DNA from: Ceratotherium simum simum
Lineage: Eukaryota > Chordata > Mammalia > Perissodactyla > Rhinocerotidae
Assembly: GCF_000283155.1 (NCBI RefSeq)
Contig: NW_004454171.1
Location: 10,855,019 to 10,919,018, forward strand
Direction: 5' to 3'
DNA: 64,000 nt
The notes under the pieces were generated by a model. That model was not told where the DNA came from, did not search any database, and worked only from the letters and a program-made list of their open reading frames with translations. Below, one piece after another: positions 36,101 through 47,999 of the stretch. Made by a program: the position numbers and the translations under genes. Positions within the stretch are counted from its first letter, which is position 1. Every line of letters starts with the position of its first letter.

Positions 36101-36645
36101 TGGTATTATTACTTCCTCTGGTTACTCAACTACTATTAATAACATCTAAGCTGACATGACTGTGGTGCTTTCCTTGAAGAATTCCAGGAAATGAGTAAGT
36201 AGGTCTGTTTCTCTCATATTTAGTATTAGGTTCATCTATCTAGTAAATATTTATTAACCACAAGCTATGCTGCAGAGTCTATACTAGGCATTATTGGGGC
36301 TTCCAAGATGAATTTAGCATAGCTGCTGCCCTTAGGAAGTTTACAGTTTAGCAGGAAACTTAAGATACATGTATAAAGAAGCTCCAGTGAGAAAGTGAGA
36401 CGAGATGGCAGAGTAGTACAGACGTAGAGCTACGGGATCCAAAGGAGATGCATAACCTAAAAGCAGAAATCCTTTCTGGAACCAATATCTCAGGCGGCTG
36501 AGGATAGAGTTCCTGCTGCCCAGGTTCCTCGACCTGATTTGGACCTTGTTTGCCCAGCTGTCTCTTTCCAATTCGTGCTCAGTGCACGTCCCTGTTTGTT
36601 CTTATTGTTCCCTCCTGGACTTGAAAATGGCTTGAGAAATGATTT

Positions 36646-37201
36646 AAGAATCAGCCCTTCTATTTCTGGGTAAACGCCCAGAAATATTGAATGCAGGAAC
36701 TTATTAGATATTTGTATACCCATGTCAAATGCCAAAAGGTAGAAGCAAGCAAAGTGCCCACTTATGAAAGAATAAATAACAAAATATGGTATATACATAC
36801 AATGGAATATTTTTCAGCCTTAAAAAGGGAGGAAATTCTGACATATGCTACACGAGTAAAACTTGAAGACATTATGCTAAGTAAAATAAGCCACTTACAA
36901 AAGGATAAATATTCTATCACTCCACTTATATGAAGTACCTAGAGTAGTCAAATTCATTGAAACAGAAAGTAGAATGGTGGTTGCCAGGCAAAGGAGGAAG
37001 TGGAGGAATGAGGAGTTAGTGTTTAACGAGTACGGAGTTTCAGTTATGCAAGTTGAAAGAGTTCTGCAAATGGACGGTGGTGATGGTTGTACAACAATGT
37101 GAATGTAAGTGATGCTCCTGAATAGCAGTACACTTAAAAATGGTTAAAATAGTAAGTTTTGTGTTATGTATATTTTACCACAATAAAAAAAAGAATCAGC
37201 C
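36646..37201 (+). mobile_element. L1 3'-end insertion with 11-bp target duplication
   Basis: The insert (36657-37190) is a 5'-truncated L1 3' region: 'tacaatggaatatttttcag', 'ccttaaaaagggaggaaatt', 'agaatggtggttgccaggca', ending 'ttttaccacaataaaaaaa'. Direct repeats AAGAATCAGCC flank it at 36646-36656 and 37191-37201. It covers the same 3' part of L1 as the insertion at 17.5 kb. Confidence 0.9.
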
Positions 37202-37204
37202 TAT

Positions 37205-38165
37205 CCTTGGCCCCTAGATGTTACAGAATTCAATTCTTCACCTTTTTTCCTAGCTCAGATCCACAGCTTTGTTCTTCCTTCTAGGACTGTGTTGACTCAG
37301 AGATACTCCTGACATAGGGCTGTCTCATGGCTGCTGTGGCTGTGACAAAATGTTAGCCAATGGGAAACTATGTTCCCAGAGCAGGGGCTTGTCTTCAGGG
37401 GCCACAGCCAACACACTAATGCTAGAATCTTCTGGGGCAAGACTCACATGCCCCTCAGGGCTCGTCTGCTCGTAAACCTGCATGGATCAGGCCCATTAAT
37501 AACCAAGAGCTTGTTTGGCTCTTGTCTAGACTGAGCCTGAAATGAAGGATCCCTATCCTCATCGCTGCTGATCCGGCATTTTTCACAGAAATTCATTTTG
37601 AAGGAGGCTGTTTGCCCAGCATTTCTCCCTCCATTCCCAGGAGAGGAGCTCACCCTCATGGCAGGCAGACACCGCACCTGGTGTTGGAGTTTTCAAGCTG
37701 GTGAACAAGCCAACAGACTTGAAGAAACTGAAGTGACTGTGTCATAAACAGCACTCTATTCATTTACTTTGACAAGGGTTGTTTAATTTGAATTATTTAT
37801 GATGCTTTATAGTCCACTAGAGACTGCCCGCAACTCATTCAATAGGAGGCAATGGGCAGAGTAGCCTGAGACCTTGGCCTACCTCTCAATTGTCAAATCC
37901 TTCCAAAGGAAGGATGAGCCTTTTCAAGAAAGAAGAGTTATTCCTTCATTCAATAAATATTTATTGATAATGATAGGGCAATTAATTATATGGTATGTGT
38001 TAATAACAGGGTTATGATAATAAATTGGTCTATGATTGATTAAATGAAAATCCACTGGTTATAGGTCCATAAGCACTCTGTTTTTATGTGAAGACTATTT
38101 CACTACAGTCTTATAGACCCCAAAGCAGTTGTATCTCCTGGGTATTCAGGGAGGCTGCTAGTGGC
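37205..38165. other. Intergenic, nothing firmly recognised
   Basis: No exon or named repeat, apart from a short 'attcaataaatatttattga' block near 37949-37968 that is common in old mammalian repeats. Confidence 0.45.
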
Positions 38166-38168
38166 ATG

Positions 38169-38550
38169 TGATGGGCTGAATTGAGTCCTCCCTCCCAAAT
38201 TCATATGCTGAAGTCCTAACTCCCAGTACCTCAAAATATATTTGGAGATAGGGTCTTGAAAGAGGTAATTAAGGTAAATGAGGTCATTAGCATGGGTTTT
38301 GATCCAATATGTCCAGTGTCTTTATAAGAAGAGAAGATTAGGATATAGACACACAGAAAAAAGACCATGCGAAGACACAGGGAGAAGATGGCTATCTATG
38401 CGCCAAGGAGAGAACCTCAGGAGAAACCAACCCTGCCTGACAACTTGATCTTAGACTTTTAGCCTGCAGAATTGTAAAAAGATAAAATTTATTTTGCTTA
38501 AGTTATCCAATCTGTGGTACGTTGTTATGGCAGCCCTAGCAAACTCAACA
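38169..38550 (+). repeat. MaLR/MLT1-like LTR, plus strand, TG...CA
   Basis: Begins TGATGGGCTGAATTGAGTCC and ends 'ggcagccctagcaaactcaa' CA. Internal blocks 'attcatatgctgaagtccta', 'ctttataagaagagaagatt' and 'acaacttgatcttagacttt' match the old MaLR-type LTR pattern. No flanking internal sequence, so it is solitary. Confidence 0.75.
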
Positions 38551-38559
38551 CTGCATCAT

Positions 38560-40560
38560 TGCCCAGTCCACTTCTCTGACTACTTAACAATCCCATTCCC
38601 TTTAGTGACATCATATCAGATGACATTAGGACTGAATTTTTTGAATTTATGAAGGAGCTGAAGAAACACACAGCTAATAAACCTTCCTAGCAACACAGTG
38701 TACTTTAGGAAGAAAAAAATATGGTGGGAGGGGGTGGGGATGTACCAAGTTACAGCTCAGCAAGCTGTTGATCTACTGAAAAAGAATATTTGTTATTACT
38801 CACATTTCCTCCCAGAGTAGGACTCTTCCAGTTTAGGAAGGCTCCCTGGAGCTGGCATTGCTGCACAGCTCAACCCCCAGGCATCTGGGGGGTTTACCAC
38901 TGTCGCAGCGGTTCACTCAAATTGTGCACACCCTAAAGAAGCACCTCGCTTTGATTGTAATTTACATGAACATGAAAACTCCCAAACCTTAATCCCAAAA
39001 GCAGGAGGCCATTTCCAGCAGTTAGAAAAGGTAGGTGGTTATCTCCCTCGCTTTGCACTCCTAAACGTCTGACTTGTCTTCTTCTCCCTTCCCCACCACC
39101 TCCAACACGCCCCACTGGAGCCATATGGCCACACCGCCTACTCAGCCTGGCCATGCCAGGATTCACTTGTGCTTCTTCAGGGAACATGACAGTCTCCAGG
39201 CTGAGACAAGTCCTTGGCTTGAGCATGTTTCTAGTACTATGGACTCGACCTGTTGCCCAAATTTCTTGCCAGGATTTTGAACAGTTTTCCCAGCTTTTCC
39301 CCTAATTTCCTGAGCCTTGTGTCCAGTACGCTCCTTAATCTGTTACCGTCCTTCTGTTCCAGGTTTGTTCATGGCTGATCTGCCTGATTTACGGACTCAG
39401 CAGCTCCTCTGACTTCGGATATTATCATCCAATTCTCTTCGGCTGCTCACCTGGATGGGGCCCATGAGTGTTCCTAGCTGAGGGTTATGAGCCTGTCCCT
39501 GATCCCCTAGTCTAATACTAACACTACCTTTCCAGACCTAGTAACCACTCCCCAGGCCAAACAAACTCTTTGGCTTGTCACCTTTTTTACTCTTTCACCT
39601 TTTTACTGCCTGAAGTCTGGCCAACATTTAAATACCTCTCCCTTCTTCTCATCTTGTAGAAGGAATCTTTGTGCCCACCTCAATGACAAAACAACTTCGA
39701 TATTTATTGACAGCCGAGCAAAAGATTCTGCTGTGATGCTCTCCTCCAACAGTGTTACCGATAGCAAACCCTCCTGGCAAACCTATGAATCCAGCCTCCT
39801 TTCTCGTTGGAATATATGTTAGATGCATCAGAAACCGTCATTCACAAAATAGAAACTAAGACTAATAATGCTGTGAGAGCTCTCGTTACAATCACCCCTT
39901 TCTGTTTTAGAGGGTCATCAACTGAGCCAGCTTACCCCGCTTTTTTGAAATCAACATTCATCTAAGCCCCTCACCAGCTCTTAGACTAGATGACAGGTTT
40001 GTCTCTGTCGTTTTGTCATTTTGCACCCCCTCGCCCTCTTCCTCATCTAGTTAGCTGTGTGACCTACAATTCTGGAATGCCTTTCTTTGCCCCCCTATTT
40101 CTCTGTACTTTCTTATCTCACCGTTTCTGCTTGTTCAAAACCAGAGGATTGTGCATGCAGAGCTGTTTATGCCCACGGCTGTGCACTGGATGCTGGGAAC
40201 AGGGTGTATTCTGCAGTCCACATCATTGCCCTAAGGAACGTGAATTGCTGCGCTGATAAATTGAGAAAGAAAAAAATGCCTCGGGGACAACGCCAGACCC
40301 ATTTTTGAATAGAATCCTTAAAGCACATCTCCAGAAACATCAGTCTTTTAAAGAAAACAATCCTTTTCTCTCCCCCAACTTTTTACTTCCCTTGGCTTCA
40401 TCCTCTTCTCTTAGGCCATTCCAGGATCAGTCCTTTCGGGTCCTGAATGAGGCATATCAAACTAAAAAAACAGCAGAACCCAAAACGAAGGTCTCTGCTG
40501 TTGTCAAGTTCAGGATTAGCTGGAAAAGCCCTTTCTTTCTGGTCCTGTCCCCTATCATGA
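38560..40560. other. Intergenic, no repeat or exon recognised
   Basis: Mostly unique-looking sequence. Frames such as 39990-40256 and 40087-40308 overlap in different frames of the same strand and have no recognisable domain. Its low density of recognisable repeats, just before the candidate regulatory segment, is notable. Confidence 0.45.
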
Positions 40561-40599
40561 AACACCATTTTCCCAAAACATTCTTGTAATCCATCGTCA

Positions 40600-41160
40600 T
40601 TCACCAATCAGAGAGCCCAGTGGGGTGAATATTTAATTCATGTCTGTCAATCACGACACAAAGAAAAGGCCTTCAGCTGGCCACCGAGAGAATCCTCTGC
40701 CGATGGAACAAAGAGTCCGCGGGGATCTGTGGTCCCAGCCGCGCACTGCGCTCGGGGGCGGCTTGTCGCCGGGGCCGGCCCTTGCGTAGATTCAGATTAA
40801 TTGTGGCTTTGGAAGCAGCCAAGGCAGATTAAAGACGTTAAATTGGCAGTGCATCCCTGCCACATAGTCAGCAGAGAATAAGATTGGGACTTTCATGTTT
40901 TAGCTCTCCAATCTCAGGTCGGCATGTCCTTGGCATCGGACTTCTGCGTCAAATCCAAATATTTGAATTTCAGAGTAACTAACCCTCCCGACTGGCGGTT
41001 GTACTGGCTCTGCAATTTCTAAACTGATGTATCGGCAAAACAAAGCGGTCGAGATATGAATTTAGCGCATGAAAATGAAAAAAGCTTCACTTCCAGGCCT
41101 TGCATTTCTCTTGGGATATGAATAATAAATAAATGAAATGAAACACTTCCGTGGCAATTG
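40600..41160. promoter_or_regulatory. Candidate conserved noncoding regulatory segment
   Basis: Seen: no recognisable repeat; a local CpG cluster at 40715-40785 (about ten CpGs in 70 nt, including 'cgcgcactgcgctcgggg') in an otherwise CpG-poor region; and CTGTCAATCA at 40644-40653. Known: the reverse complement TGATTGACAG is the classic PBX/PREP-MEIS composite site. Homeodomain-type cores (gattaattg at about 40795) and an 'AATATTTGAATT' motif follow. Inference: this could be a developmental enhancer or a small unmethylated island. There is no TATA box or clear exon, so a promoter is less likely. Confidence 0.35.
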
Positions 41161-41599
41161 TGGGTAACACAAACACAGGATTCGAAGGCAGCAGCTGGAC
41201 AACAAAGGAACAGTTACTCACGTTCAGGATTAGCTCATCAAGGTTTTTTGTTTTGTTTTGTTTTTTTCCCAAAACAGTCGCTGGGAAGTCCAGCGCGTTT
41301 TCCCTCCTCCCTGCCTCTCCTGTACTAGTAATGGAATCAACATGCTTTTATATGTTTGCACGAAGTGTAGGGACTTAAGCTAATGCTACTTCGTACGGCA
41401 AAATCTAATCCCACCTTCCTTTTTACTACAAGAACTCATATATTTTACATCTTTTTCTTTCAAAATATTTTCACATTGGTTCACTCAGTTTTCATGAAGG
41501 TAAGGACTGTTTTACCAGCCCTTTCTAGCTCCTTTTTACAAATGGAAAAACAATAAGTGAGGGTGGTATAGAAATGAAGTGGGTGTGGGCAACAAAGTA

Positions 41600-42118
41600 A
41601 AGCCAATGGGTGTGGGGATAGGAAGACCTGGTTTTGAATCTTAGTCCTTCTGATTCCAGCGCTTTGACTTTAGCAAGATCCTTAACCTCTTTGATCTTCA
41701 GTTTCCTCTCCTGTTAAGTGGAAATAGAGTCGTCCCTGGTATCCCTGGGGGATGGGCTCCAGGACCCGGTGGATACTGACATCTGCAGATGCTCAAGTCC
41801 CTTATATAAAAAGGCGTAGTATCTGGATCTAAACGGCGCATCCTCCCATACACTTTAAATCATCTCTGGATTCCTTATAATACCATGTAAATAGTTGTTA
41901 TACTGTATTGTTTAGGAAACAATGGCAAGAAAAAAAGTCTGTAGGTATTTGGTACAGACGAAATCTTCATAGACCTTTCGATTCTGGTTTGTTGAATCCG
42001 CGGATGCAGAACCGTGGTTACCGAGGGCGGCCTGTAATATCTTTCTCATAGTACTCTCTCTACGATTAAATCAGATGACACAGGTAAGAGTTTCTGGCAC
42101 ACAGTAAGCTCTTAGAAA
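41600..42118 (+). repeat. MIR SINE split by a Tigger-like DNA transposon
   Basis: The left MIR part ('gaagacctggttttgaatct', 'cagtttcctctcctgttaag') ends near 41728. The right part ('tacgattaaatcagatgaca', 'tctggcacacagtaagctct') resumes after about 42040. The two are consecutive in the MIR consensus, so the transposon between them inserted later. Confidence 0.8.
41730..42040 (+). mobile_element. TcMar/Tigger-type MITE
   Basis: Matches a common mammalian Tc1/mariner-class MITE: 'gtatccctgggggatgggct', 'gatgctcaagtcccttatat', 'aatagttgttatactgtatt', 'gaatccgcggatgcagaacc', ending 'accgagggcggcctgta'. The ends are imperfect inverted repeats (AGTCGTCCCTGGTATCC against the complement of GGTTACCGAGGGCGGCCT). 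TA is expected as the target duplication. Confidence 0.82.
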
Positions 42119-42199
42119 TAGTAGTTTCTTCCTTAAGCCAAGAGCAGCTTGACAGCAGAGCTGGGACTTCTGCCTCCAACGAGGATGCCCTGGACCTGT

Positions 42200-43280
42200 G
42201 GACTAGCTCAGTTTACTCAGGCAGCTGACTAGCATTGCTGGCATTGTTCAATAAGCTGGATGCCCATAGTTTCTCTCCCTGCCCCAGCAGTAGCAGCAGC
42301 ATCCCTTCTAGAAGTTTCCTTTCTCTCCTTCCTGGTATTTGCTGCCTCTCGAATGGAAACTTGGGAGGGGAGAAATTTCAGGAAGAGATTAACGCTGTGA
42401 GACCCAGGGCCTTTTGTGCCCTACAACGTGTTCCTATCAACCTAGGCTATAAGTGATATTTCAAAAGTAGAAAATCTTCAGGAAATTTGCCTTTCGAATG
42501 TGCCTGCCTTATAAAGGGGGAAGAAATAACGATAGCGTTAAAAGTTAAAAAATGCAAGTCAGTATAACCAGCCTTTCCTCCTGGCTTGGTCTTTGAACTT
42601 GAAGACCATTTAGTTTTCCCCAAACCTCTGTTACTTCAGTTGTAAGAGGAGGTGTATGAATGAGAATATTTCTTTTTATTTTCTCATTCTTTATGTAGTG
42701 TCTGTTTTTAATTACTGAAAAATGAGAATAATACCTCATATATAAGGTTATTGTGAGGCTTAAATGAGATGATACATGTAGTAGGCATAAATCTCAATCC
42801 ACAAATTCTGATGTAAATTAAATATATATATTTATTTAATGTGTATAAATATAAATTTCTTTTATATTTTTATAAATATTATATATATATTTTTTAATCA
42901 CATATGCTCTGAGCCTTAACCCTCTGGGTTACTAGAAATTTAACTTCAGATCTTCCTGGAGCTTTCTTACTCATATTCCCAGACAGAGTTCCAGAGCCTT
43001 GCACAGTACCAGGATGTAATTGGGGGTAAGGGGTAAGGGATTCTAGTCTATCTCTGAGAGGTCTATTGCCCTGGCCCGCATGGGCCTTTCAGTCACTCTC
43101 CTGCCGTGCTTGGGATAAGGGAATCTGTGATGAGCCGGGGAAGTCCAATGCCTGTAGTCTCTTTCCCTCTCTGACATCTTGCCCCCTCCCCAGGTCAGTG
43201 CCAGGAAGCAGCTCTTACTGCCCCTGGCTCTGGGACCCATATCTTCTCATCACTGCAGTAAATTCCCTACTGCTATGCAT
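42200..43280. other. Intergenic, AT microsatellite, otherwise unassigned
   Basis: Includes an AT-rich simple repeat at about 42820-42893. No exon or named repeat is supported elsewhere. Confidence 0.45.
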
Positions 43281-43289
43281 GGCAGGAAA

Positions 43290-43730
43290 GTTCTCCACTG
43301 TCGGGCCTCTGCCTGTTTCTCCAACACATCTCCTGCCATCTTTTCACATGTGTCCTCTATGCCAGCCGTGCCAAGGAACTGCCTGCAGCTCACCATGTCT
43401 GCCATGTTCCCTCAGGCTTTATTTCTTTGCATTGGCTGTCCCCTCTACCTGGAATATCTTCCCACCTCCTCCTCCCAACCTAATTCAGCTGTTATTCATT
43501 CTTAAGCTTAAACTCACTTGTCACCTCATTCAAGACCTCCAGACACTCCTCTCTGTGCTACCTGCATTGCACAGAAGTATCATGGCTCTGATTCCGTTGT
43601 ATTTTAAGGACCTGGGTGCCTGTCTGTTTTCACAATTCATCTAAATGCAATCCGAGTTTCATCTCTGTGTCTCCAGCCCCTGCCTGAAACATAGCAAGTG
43701 CCCCGTGTAGATTTGTTAAGTCAGTTTACT
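43290..43730 (+). repeat. L2 LINE 3' portion
   Basis: Follows the L2 3' consensus order: 'gcattggctgtcccctctac', 'ctggaatatcttcccacctc', 'aaactcacttgtcacctcat', 'tttcatctctgtgtctccag' and 'cccctgcctgaaacatagca'. The 192-codon open frame across it (43066-43644), the longest in the window, is a by-product of this pyrimidine-rich repeat. Confidence 0.85.
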
Positions 43731-44414
43731 TCTTAACAGCAGCCCTATCTCTTAGCCTTCTTCTTCCCTCTGTTCTCTCCTAGTAAACCTTGCCATCTGC
43801 ACTTGAATCCATGGCAGCGCTGTCCACATTTGAGCCATTTAGGTATTAATGTGACCACCAGGTGACCTCAGATTTGAATGAATTACATGTTCCCTCTCCC
43901 AGCCTCCTAATTACAGAACCAGGAAGGGATCTCAGTGGTCAGCCAGGCCAACCTTCCAGTTAGCACAGGACTCGCTTTATGGGTGGTCACTCAGTCTCTG
44001 CTGAAATAATTCCTAGGCTTTTGTAGTAGATGGATATAATGGAAGCATCCTGGAAGACACTAGCAAATGGGGCAAATGTTACCATGAAGACATCCTGGTG
44101 TGTGGGAGCTGTTTCGCTCTGTTGATGAGGACAGGATAGTCCAGAACAGACAGATGCAGAGAAAAAAGGGATGTTCTGTATTCACCGGAGCTTATTTTTC
44201 TTTCAGATTATGGTCCAGGTGAAAAGGATGCTTGACTACCCTAATCTTGTAGGCTGTGTCCTGTGGGCTGGTTTTGGCTGGAATTCTACAGGTGAAATGA
44301 CTTCAGCCTTCTGCTCAGTCTGCGAGGAGCCTTTGTTATCTCCACAGTGAGTTTTGGACTCTTACAGTTTTGGGAAAAGGAAAAAAAGAGGCAAGGACAG
44401 TGGCTCTTTGTGTC

Positions 44415-44520
44415 TCTCAAAGGCAGCACTGTTTCCTTGGGCTGGCACAGCCCATGGACAACGTGCTGCCCTTCATGTGAGATTGTTTTACTGCCTGACA
44501 CACGGACTGCCTGGTGCCAG
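44415..44520 (+). repeat. Arm A of an inverted repeat pair (unknown family)
   Basis: The core 44422-44492 reads 'ggcagcactgtttccttggg', 'ctggcacagcccatggacaa', 'cgtgctgcccttcatgtgag' and 'attgttttact'. The reverse complement of 45415-45488 carries the same blocks with scattered changes (about four of five bases agree by eye). I do not recognise the family. Confidence 0.6.
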
Positions 44521-45389
44521 CCTTCATGCGGGAGAGAAATGCTGGGTGCCCCCTGCAATGCAGGACAACTTACAAAGCGGTGAACGAAGATCACCTTCTG
44601 ATAGTGACTGTCAATAATTCATCCTCTCCTCTTCTTACATCCCTGGAAGCAAGTTGTTGGAGTGCTGACTCCAAAAACACTGATTTGTGACTGATTTGTG
44701 ACTCCTATTGCCTAGCAGTCAGTATTGAACTTAGAAGTGAATTTCTAAGATCTCTCTCACAGTTCCTTTATTTAAATTCGTTTTCAAAAGTTGAAGGTCA
44801 ATGAACAGCTTGATCGTTATATATACTTATCTGTTGATGCAACCTGAACCACTCAGTGATTCTGCATCATTCAATCATTGATGTAAACAACATCAGGCGT
44901 TCATTGAGGACCAGCTCTGTGCCACCCACTGTGCCTGGTGCTAAGGTAGTGAGGGGAAATTCTCCTATCTTCAGGGAGTTTATAGATAAGTGACAGTTCA
45001 CTAGGATAAGTAACAAAGGGGCACTGTGTGCCATGGGAGCCCAGAGGAAGGATCATGGAACATGGCCAATGGGAGTCATGGAGCCTTCACGATGTTGGCG
45101 GTGACTGAGTTGTCATGGTAGACAAACAAGTCAGCCAGAGGCTGCTGATGAGGAAGGGCATGCAGCATTGTTAAAGTAGTCAGAAAGCGTGGCACATTCA
45201 GGGAACTGAAATTAATTCAGAATGGCTGGAGTGTGGGGTGTAGACAGTCCTGGGGGAGTGGCAGGAAATACTGGTGAAAATATAGAGAGATTTTGAAAAC
45301 AAGCCTTGGGTGCCATTTGGATTTTAGGTTGTATTCTAAAGGTAACTGGGGGCTTTTGAAAGATTTTTGCTGGATGGTGACATCATCAG

Positions 45390-45510
45390 GTACAGCATAT
45401 GGACCATGAGTCTGCACAATAAAACAATCCCATATGGAAGGCAGCACATTGCCAGTGGGCCCTGCCAGCCCAAGGAAGCAGTGCTGCCACGAGAGACGTA
45501 AATGCAAGTT
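45390..45510 (-). repeat. Arm B of the inverted repeat pair
   Basis: The reverse complement reads 'ggcagcactgcttccttggg', 'ctggcagggcccactggcaa', 'tgtgctgccttccatatggg' and 'attgttttatt', aligned without gaps to arm A over about 70 nt. The flanks agree weakly ('gtctctc' before each core), so the shared unit may be longer. The arms are about 0.9 kb apart. Confidence 0.6.
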
Positions 45511-45579
45511 TCAGAAAACTGGAACTTGACTTTCATCCCCACTAGCCTGTGTGTAGCTTGGGGGCAGGCAGAGCTGCCT

Positions 45580-45672
45580 TTACTCCTGTACTTATAAAAT
45601 CTGGCTCAGTAAATAGTGCTAGGTGCTCAATAGATGTTTGTTGAATGAATGAATGAACAAATGAATGGTTCT
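45580..45672 (+). repeat. L2-type 3' end with (GAAT)n tail
   Basis: 'gtgctaggtgctcaatagat' followed by 'gtttgttgaatgaatgaatg' is the usual L2 tail pattern. Confidence 0.65.
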
Positions 45673-45739
45673 GCCCTCGAGGAGAAGAGGAAGCAAGTGT
45701 AATCTTGCTTTCATGGGATTTCATATCAGACTTTCTGGT

Positions 45740-46265
45740 ACTTGGGGACCACTGTTTCTTTAGCCTTATATTTTCAGGATCCACATCCTTGAGATGCTTT
45801 CACTATCCTTCCTGCGATGTGACTCTCCCCACTGTCCTTATTGAATTTGTTCTCACTTGCCGTTGCCCCTCGGGTGAAAATGTGGTCCTGAGAACTAAAC
45901 GCAAAGCTCCAGGTAAACTCTGGCCTCAGAGAAGGCTCTCAGGGACTCTTCTTCTGATTGTTTTCTGACTCGGTTTCACCTGTTTATTTTGGCAGTCACT
46001 TAACACTGATGACTCGTATCATGCTTATAGTAAATTAAAATCCTGAAATCTTTTCCATATGTTCTACTTTTAAGCCATATCTCCTTCCACAAGCATAAAT
46101 TTTAAAATATTTTCCCTATTTGGTATATATGGTTTACATCTTCTAGATTCAAGTATGGGGTTATACTTTTAACTCTTTTAAGCCTCAACTTTTTTTCTTG
46201 GGCCCATTGTTGCAGCTTATTAAGGCCATTTTAGCTACATCTTTCAATCTGATGGCATCTGCAAA
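45740..46265 (+). repeat. Ancient CR1/L3-like LINE 3' fragment (tentative)
   Basis: 'tgtggtcctgagaactaaac' then 'gcaaagctccaggtaaactc' and 'ctgatggcatctgcaaacat' resemble the CR1/L3 3' region ('gcccagaactgaacacagta', 'ctccagatgtggtctgacca'). Very diverged; edges unknown. Confidence 0.4.
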
Positions 46266-46423
46266 CATGATCAGTGTTTAATCAATATCCTAATTCAAAC
46301 CACCAGGAGAAACGTACACCACGTAGAAAGTTCCTCAGGTCAGTGCTTTCAAGCTGTGGTGGTAATCCTTTAGTGGGTCATGAACCAATTTAGTGGGTTG
46401 AAATCTGCATTTTAAAAAAATAG

Positions 46424-46718
46424 CGGGCCAGCCCCGTGGCTTAGCGGTTAAGTGCGCGCGCTTCGCTACTGACCGCCCAGGTTTGGATCCCAGGCGCGCA
46501 CCGCCGCACCGCTTCTCCGGCCGTGCTAAGGCCGCGTCCCACATACAGCAACTAGAAGGATGTGCAGCTATGACATACAACTATCTACTGGGGCTTTGGG
46601 GGACAAAAAGGAGGAGGATTGGCAATAGATGTTAGCTCAGACCTGGTCTTCCTCAGCAAAAAGAGGAGGATTAGCATGGATGTTAGCTCAGAGCTGATCT
46701 TCCTCACAAAAAAAAAAT
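46424..46718 (+). mobile_element. ERE SINE, full length, plus strand
   Basis: Complete order: 'cgggccagccccgtggctta' head, A box ('agcggttaagtgcgcgcgct'), B box region ('caggtttggatcccag'), 'catacagcaactagaaggat', two 'gatgttagctcag' tail units and poly(A). CpGs are mostly retained. No clear direct repeat, because both flanks are A-rich. Confidence 0.93.
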
Positions 46719-46739
46719 AAATAACAAAGAATAGAATAG

Positions 46740-47585
46740 AACATATCAGAGTTTATTGCATATAGTTAGGACAAGTTACATTTTATGAAACTTTTTTCTC
46801 AGTCATATACACATACACACATACATGTTCTACTAAGGTCAATATAGCACAATCACAGACAGATACAGATCATATTGTCACATGAATCACATAATTAAAT
46901 TGAAGAATATTGTGCTATTTTTTAAAAAACATGTTAAATAGATTATCATAGAAGTGAAATGAAAGCCCCATTGTCACACTTCTAATTCTTGACTTTTTAA
47001 AACGAAAACTCCCATTGTTGAACAATCAGACAACTCCTTTCCTTTGAGAATTGTCTTTGAAGCTGTAATCAAGGGTATTCCTGGGTTTCCGAAGTGTCTC
47101 AGCACCACTGCAGGGCCTCTGGGCCTCTAATCCCATTCAAGTAGCTCAGATCCATTTCTCTCTTTTCATATGCCATGGTGTTACGTAAGATTTTATTTGG
47201 GGGCCCAATGGAGGTGAAAGTTTCCTCTGGATTTAAAAAAAATAAAAAGTTGAAGTCTATTAACAAAGACCGTACTTCGTAATGAAACTGATGAGAAAAT
47301 ATCTTTGACTTGCAAAGTAAGCATACAGAGAATATATTAATGGACCGGTAAAGTTGTGCCTGAAATTTATGTTTGGACCATTTCTCATGACTACTTGTAT
47401 CCTTCTGTTCCATCTAAATGATATGTTTTCTATATTCTAATGTTAACGTATTGATTAGCAATCAATGTGGCAGTTATTTTTTTGAAGTCGACACCTTCCA
47501 CTTGTTGGTATTCATGGTTCCTGTGGACTCTCCTTGCGTGTAATGGTCCTTGGTCTATAAGTAGTTTTTCTTTTATCAAATATGA
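46740..47585. other. Intergenic, nothing recognised
   Basis: AT-rich. A 104-codon minus-strand frame (47099-47413) has no recognisable domain and no splice or promoter context; I do not call it a gene. Confidence 0.5.
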
Positions 47586-47589
47586 TGTG

Positions 47590-47995
47590 ATAGTCCTTAA
47601 AGCTGTTCACAAATACTCCAATTCTCCTTGTTCCAGGCAGGCATAAGGTAGAATTTTACTTTACCCTATTGAAGTTAGTTGTGGCCATGTGACTTGCTTT
47701 GCCCAACGAAATGAAACTGAAGACAATGTGTGTCACTTACAGGTGGAGGTATTTAATGCCAGTGGTAGGCATTATAGGGCTGCAATTCCCTTTCCATGAT
47801 CATTAGGGAAATACCAGTGATAAGGATGAGCACAGTCTCCTTGCAGACCCATGCCAGACATATAGCATAGTAAAAAATGAACCCCTATTGTCCTGAGCAC
47901 CTGAGATTTGGGATTTATTTGTAATTAACACATAAACTAGCCTATCCTAATATGTGGTTTACCAAACACTTATTTTCCTGTACTTTAAGCCATAT
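47590..47995 (+). repeat. Old LTR-like interspersed repeat
   Basis: 'gttagttgtggccatgtgac', 'ttgctttgcccaacgaaatg', 'tgtgtgtcacttacaggtgg', ending 'ctgagatttgggatttattt' and 'ctagcctatcctaatatgtg' match a frequent mammalian MaLR-like repeat. The family is not named with certainty. Confidence 0.6.
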
Positions 47996-47999
47996 TTAT

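Noticed and set aside
40087..40308. Cys-rich 73-codon frame as a small secreted protein
   Set aside because: There is no signal peptide and no regular cysteine spacing, and an overlapping frame of similar length exists on the same strand.
43066..43644. 192-codon open frame, the longest in the window
   Set aside because: It runs into the L2 LINE 3' portion and is rich in Ser, Pro and Leu from pyrimidine-rich DNA. It has overlapping alternative frames and no known domain.
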